The position numbers and the translations under genes are program-made. The notes under the pieces are model-generated. The model was not told the DNA's origin. It made no database searches and saw only the letters and a list, made by a program, of their open reading frames with translations. This document shows, in pieces, positions 61,509-64,000 of a DNA stretch of 64,000 nt. The DNA is from Kitasatospora purpeofusca (GTDB lineage Bacteria; Actinomycetota; Actinomycetes; Streptomycetales; Streptomycetaceae). The stretch is taken from positions 248,001 to 312,000 of the forward strand of contig NZ_JODS01000003.1 of NCBI RefSeq assembly GCF_000718025.1, in the 5' to 3' direction. Every line of letters begins with the position of its first letter. Position 1 is the first letter of the stretch.

Positions 61509-62509
61509 CGGGCGAGTCCGATCAGCTTGCGGCGGGCGGGGGGAGCGGCGGGGGTGTCGGCCGGGGGCCGGTGGCCGGCCTCGGAGGCGATGGCCAGGAA
61601 GGCCTCCTCCAGCGAGGCGCTGCGGGCGTCGAGGGCGCCGAGCGCGATGCCGTGCCGGTCGGCCCAGCCGAGCAGCTCGGTCAGGGTGGCCTGGAGGGCG
61701 GGCGTCTTGACCATGACCTTCCGGCCGTCGACGGTGACCGTGGCGCCGGCCAGCGGCGGGAGGGAGGTGCCGGTGAACGCGGGGAGCTCGAAGGCGATCC
61801 GGGACGGGCGTCCGGCGATCACCTCGGCCACCGTGCCGGCCGCGACGATCTGCCCGCCGTGCATGATCGCCAGCCGGTCGGCGAGCTCCTCGGCCTCCTC
61901 CAGGTAGTGCGTGGTGAGCAGCACCGTGGTGCCCTCGGCGCGCAGCTCACGGACCAGCTGCCAGACGGCGGCGCGGGCCTCCGGGTCGAGGCCGGTGCTC
62001 GGCTCGTCCAGGAACAGCACCTCGGGCCGTCCGAGCAGGGCCATCGCCAGGTCGAGGCGGCGGCGCTCGCCGCCGGAGAGCTGCTTGACCCGGACGCCGC
62101 GGCGGTGGCCGAGGCCGACCAGCTCCAGCGCCTCGTCCAGGGGGCGGGCGTGGCTGGTGATGCCGGCCCAGGCGCGGCCGGTCTCGCCGACGGTGAGGTC
62201 GCCGGGGAAGCCGCCCTCCTGGAGCATGATGCCGATCCGTGGGCGGACGGCGGCCCGCTCCCGGTGCGGGTCGTGCCCGAGCACCCGGACCCGGCCCCCG
62301 GTCGGGGCGGCGAGGCCCTCGATGAGTTCCATGGTGGAGGTCTTGCCGGCCCCGTTGGTGCCCAGCAGGGCGAACAGTTCGCCGCGGCCGACGGTCAGGT
62401 CGACGCCGCGGACCGCGTGGTAGCGGTCACCGCCGGTGCCGTAGTGGCGGTTCAGGTCGGTGACCTCGATCACGGGGTCGCCGGCGGCGTGGGGCTGGCT
62501 CGTTTCCAT
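61505..62509 (-). CDS. ABC transporter ATP-binding protein (DrrA-like)
   Basis: 334 aa. Walker A LLGTNGAGKTS, Q-loop IMLQEGGF, signature LSGGERRRLDLAMALLG, Walker B PEVLFLDEPSTGLD, H-loop LLTTHYLEEAEEL; a C-terminal DrrA-like extension (about 230-334). First gene of the four-gene minus-strand run ATPase-permease-kinase-regulator. A drug/lipid exporter controlled by its own two-component system is likely. Palindrome at 62589-62602 upstream. Confidence 0.94.
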   Translation of the reverse strand: METSQPHAAGDPVIEVTDLNRHYGTGGDRYHAVRGVDLTVGRGELFALLGTNGAGKTSTMELIEGLAAPTGGRVRVLGHDPHRERAAVRPRIGIMLQEGGFPGDLTVGETGRAWAGITSHARPLDEALELVGLGHRRGVRVKQLSGGERRRLDLAMALLGRPEVLFLDEPSTGLDPEARAAVWQLVRELRAEGTTVLLTTHYLEEAEELADRLAIMHGGQIVAAGTVAEVIAGRPSRIAFELPAFTGTSLPPLAGATVTVDGRKVMVKTPALQATLTELLGWADRHGIALGALDARSASLEEAFLAIASEAGHRPPADTPAAPPARRKLIGLAR

Positions 62510-62588
62510 GTCTCAAGCCTTCCGCCGACCGGGCCGCGCGGGCAGTGCGCGGTCTCACCGGAACCCGGTGCGGATCCACGGGTCGGCG

Positions 62589-62602
62589 ATGACAAATGTC
62601 AT
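62589..62602. promoter_or_regulatory. ATGACA-N2-TGTCAT operator candidate
   Basis: Perfect 6-2-6 palindrome 80 bp upstream of the ABC ATPase start, between it and the tRNA terminator. Likely binding site for the DesR-like regulator encoded at the end of the same run (autoregulation); inference only. Confidence 0.5.
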
Positions 62603-62638
62603 GGGTGCCCGCGGGATTCCACCGGGACGGGAAACGCC

Positions 62639-62668
62639 GAAGGGCCCTCTCTTCCGAGAGGACCCTTC
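62639..62668 (-). terminator. terminator of the tRNA-Gly pair
   Basis: 13-bp stem with one mismatch (62639-62651 with 62656-62668), loop TTCC; on the minus strand it starts 8 bases after the second tRNA and is followed by GGCGTTT. Confidence 0.75.
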
Positions 62669-62676
62669 GTACTGGA

Positions 62677-62748
62677 GCGGACGACGAGATTCGAACTCGC
62701 GACCCTCACCTTGGCAAGGTGATGCTCTACCAACTGAGCCACGTCCGC
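62677..62748 (-). tRNA. tRNA-Gly (GCC anticodon), downstream copy
   Basis: 72 nt cloverleaf on the minus strand: acceptor GCGGACG/CGTCCGC, D-arm GCTC...GAGC, anticodon stem TCACC/GGTGA with loop TTGCCAA (anticodon GCC), T-arm with TTCGAAT. 3' CCA not encoded. Identical to the copy at 62787-62858. Confidence 0.96.
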
Positions 62749-62786
62749 AGGATGGAACTATTGAGTTGTACTGCTCGCTACTGCGA

Positions 62787-62858
62787 GCGGACGACGAGAT
62801 TCGAACTCGCGACCCTCACCTTGGCAAGGTGATGCTCTACCAACTGAGCCACGTCCGC
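62787..62858 (-). tRNA. tRNA-Gly (GCC anticodon), upstream copy
   Basis: Same 72-nt sequence as 62677-62748, 38 bp upstream of it, so transcribed first. The two probably form one transcript ending at 62639. Confidence 0.96.
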
Positions 62859-62985
62859 CTGGTGCCTGGGGCACCTGCCGCCTCTCCGGATCTCTCCGTT
62901 GCGGCGACGAGGAATACTCTACAGCATCTTTCGGGGTGGTCGCCCCACCCTTCTGGCGAGGGTGGGACGACCGGGGCCGGGGCGG

Positions 62986-63303
62986 TCAGTTCGCCTCGGC
63001 GAAGGCCTCGTAGACGTGCTTGGGGATGCGGCCGCGGGCGGGCAGCTCCATGCCGCGGGACTGGGCCCAGGCGCGCACGGCGGCCGGGTCGGGGGTGAGG
63101 GCGGTGCGGCGGAAGGACTTTCCGGTACGGCTCTGGCGGCGGCCGGCCGCGACGAACGGGGCGAGGGCCTCCCGCAGCTTTTCCGCGTTGTCCACGGACA
63201 AATCGATCTCGTACGACTTCCCGTCGACGCCGAAGTGGACGGTTTCTGCGGCTGCGCCGCCGTCCAGGTCGTCGGAGAGCGTGACAACTACACGCTGAGC
63301 CAT
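62986..63303 (-). CDS. Lsr2-family nucleoid-associated protein
   Basis: 105 aa. The N-terminal dimerisation domain AQRVVVTLSDDLDGGAAAETVHFGVDGKSYEIDLS and the C-terminal DNA-binding domain VRAWAQSRGMELPARGRIPKHVYEAF with the RGR minor-groove motif are both present. Lsr2 proteins bridge AT-rich, often foreign DNA and silence it. Streptomycetes carry two paralogues; the one next to purS is, as I remember, LsrL rather than the main Lsr2. ATG 63303. Confidence 0.93.
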   Translation of the reverse strand: MAQRVVVTLSDDLDGGAAAETVHFGVDGKSYEIDLSVDNAEKLREALAPFVAAGRRQSRTGKSFRRTALTPDPAAVRAWAQSRGMELPARGRIPKHVYEAFAEAN

Positions 63304-63769
63304 GGGTGTCAATCCTCTCGGGCAATTCGGCCGACAAGGGCGCGGGTGCGCCCCGGGGCCTGATGTGCACCCTTCGCCCAAGTGCATACGGGCAGGCCGG
63401 ATGGCCGTGCCGGATACGCAGCACTCGCCGCGGCAGGTGGCCCTATTCTGCACCCGAAGCGGGGAGAAATCGAAGAGTCCGGCTTTCTTTTCCGGATATT
63501 CACGTGTCTTCGTCGGCCGCCGGATACCCGTGCACTCGGCTGGCCGATCTGTCCGGAGTGCCGGTATTCGGGTGCTCTTCGGTGGTTCTCGCGGGGGTTC
63601 CGGAATCCGGCGAAAAGGGGCACCCGGCGGGGGGTGGTGGGCGGGTGGAGCCCTTGTGGCGTAAGGGTCGTCGGTCTACGCGCGTCACCGTCCCCGGCCA
63701 GCAAACACGCTCGAAACCCCCGGTAGTCTGGAGTTCCCCCGCCTCACGAAGACACCACCGGGAGTGCCA
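63304..63769. other. 466-bp divergent region between lsr2-type gene and purS
   Basis: Base composition is less GC-rich than average at 63440-63510 (GAAATCG, TTTCTTTTCCGGATATTC), as expected for promoters. TAGTCT at 63724-63729 could be a purS -10, without a clear -35. No coding sequence or RNA recognised; open frames in it lack start signals. Confidence 0.45.
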
Positions 63770-64000
63770 GTGGCACGCGTCGTAGTCGACGTCATGCTCA
63801 AGCCGGAGATCCTCGACCCCCAGGGACAGGCGGTGCAGCGCGCGCTGCCCCGTCTCGGATTCACCGGGATCTCCGACGTCCGCCAGGGCAAGCGTTTCGA
63901 GCTGGAGCTGGAGGGCCCGGTCGACGACGCCGCGCTCGCCCGTATCCGCGAAGCCGCCGAGACCTTTCTCGCCAACACCGTGATCGAGGACTTCACCGTC
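63770..64000 (+). CDS. purS: phosphoribosylformylglycinamidine synthase subunit PurS (3' end beyond window)
   Basis: The first 77 codons are in the window. ARVVVDVMLKPEILDPQGQAVQRALPRLGF and VRQGKRFELELEG are the PurS signature; the full protein is about 85 residues, so only the last few are missing. PurS bridges PurL and PurQ in FGAM synthesis, and purQ/purL should follow downstream. GTG 63770 has GGGAG 5 bases before it; GTG 63764 is an in-frame alternative. Confidence 0.93.
   Translation, partial: MARVVVDVMLKPEILDPQGQAVQRALPRLGFTGISDVRQGKRFELELEGPVDDAALARIREAAETFLANTVIEDFTV

Noticed and set aside
62596..62860. Open frames reading DEIRTRDPHLGKVMLYQLSHVR on the plus strand
   Set aside because: This peptide is the antisense translation of the two tRNA-Gly genes, a well-known spurious annotation.

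Overview
The window is very GC-rich, with G/C at almost every third codon position, frequent GTG starts and many genes whose -10 hexamer lies only 7-8 bases before the start codon. Gene content is that of a mycothiol-using, LL-DAP/glycine-bridge actinobacterium of the Streptomyces/Kitasatospora type: ino1, a FemX-like lipid II ligase, a Bpa proteasome activator, an Lsr2-family nucleoid protein, paired PASTA-less Ser/Thr kinases and a bkd operon. The two perfect 16-bp parS sites (1530-1545 and 11882-11897), the rpsF-ssb-rpsR-rplI operon and dnaB place it in the origin-proximal core of the chromosome. From memory, and not checked, the blocks resemble three S. coelicolor regions (about SCO3899-3911, SCO3815-3826 in opposite order, SCO4066-4077) that are not contiguous there.

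Layout. 0-3.7 kb: start of a Pro-rich protein, an MFS exporter whose first codons are a parS site, ino1 (inositol for mycothiol and phosphoinositides) and a divergent PadR repressor. 3.9-11.3 kb: cell-wall block with a bifunctional class A PBP, a GT87 membrane mannosyltransferase-like protein, an alanine-racemase-fold protein, FemX and a small membrane protein. 11.3-16.9 kb: ribosomal/ssb operon with a structured leader, a MATE exporter and dnaB, with a cluster of phased DnaA-box-like sites upstream of dnaB. 17-24 kb: a secreted PKD/LDTR-repeat protein, two acyltransferase-3 genes sharing an upstream motif, manA and a polyprenol-phosphate-mannose synthase, all surface-glycan related. 24-30 kb: MBL hydrolase, mobA-like, DUF6457, moeA and a K+ channel (a tightly coupled run), a YbaK-like protein and a quinone oxidoreductase.

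30-41.6 kb: a secreted Pro/Glu-rich protein, bpa, two membrane Ser/Thr kinases, then a convergent APH-fold kinase and a DevR-like regulator, divergent from the branched-chain keto-acid dehydrogenase operon bkdFGH. 41.6-52 kb is more accessory: a sortase-anchored (LAQTG) protein, an M64 peptidase, an MFS protein, a lone BRO/antirepressor gene beside a 43-bp inverted repeat, a mycothiol-dependent isomerase-like protein, a nitrilase-family hydrolase, a GntR regulator with a long C-terminal extension, an unknown protein and a lone SLATT-domain 2TM protein.

52-64 kb: the dispersed purine locus purD ... purC ... purS (cut by the window end). It is interrupted by an M48-like membrane protein that has lost its zinc motif, a dimethylformamidase-like protein, a DesK/DesR-type two-component system co-oriented with an ABC-2 exporter, two identical tRNA-Gly(GCC) genes and an Lsr2-family gene. 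Many intergenic gaps end in near-perfect GC-rich hairpins without U-tracts, as is usual in streptomycetes. No CRISPR array, insertion sequence, integrase or rRNA gene was seen. Product names rest on motif recognition by eye; no database search was run.
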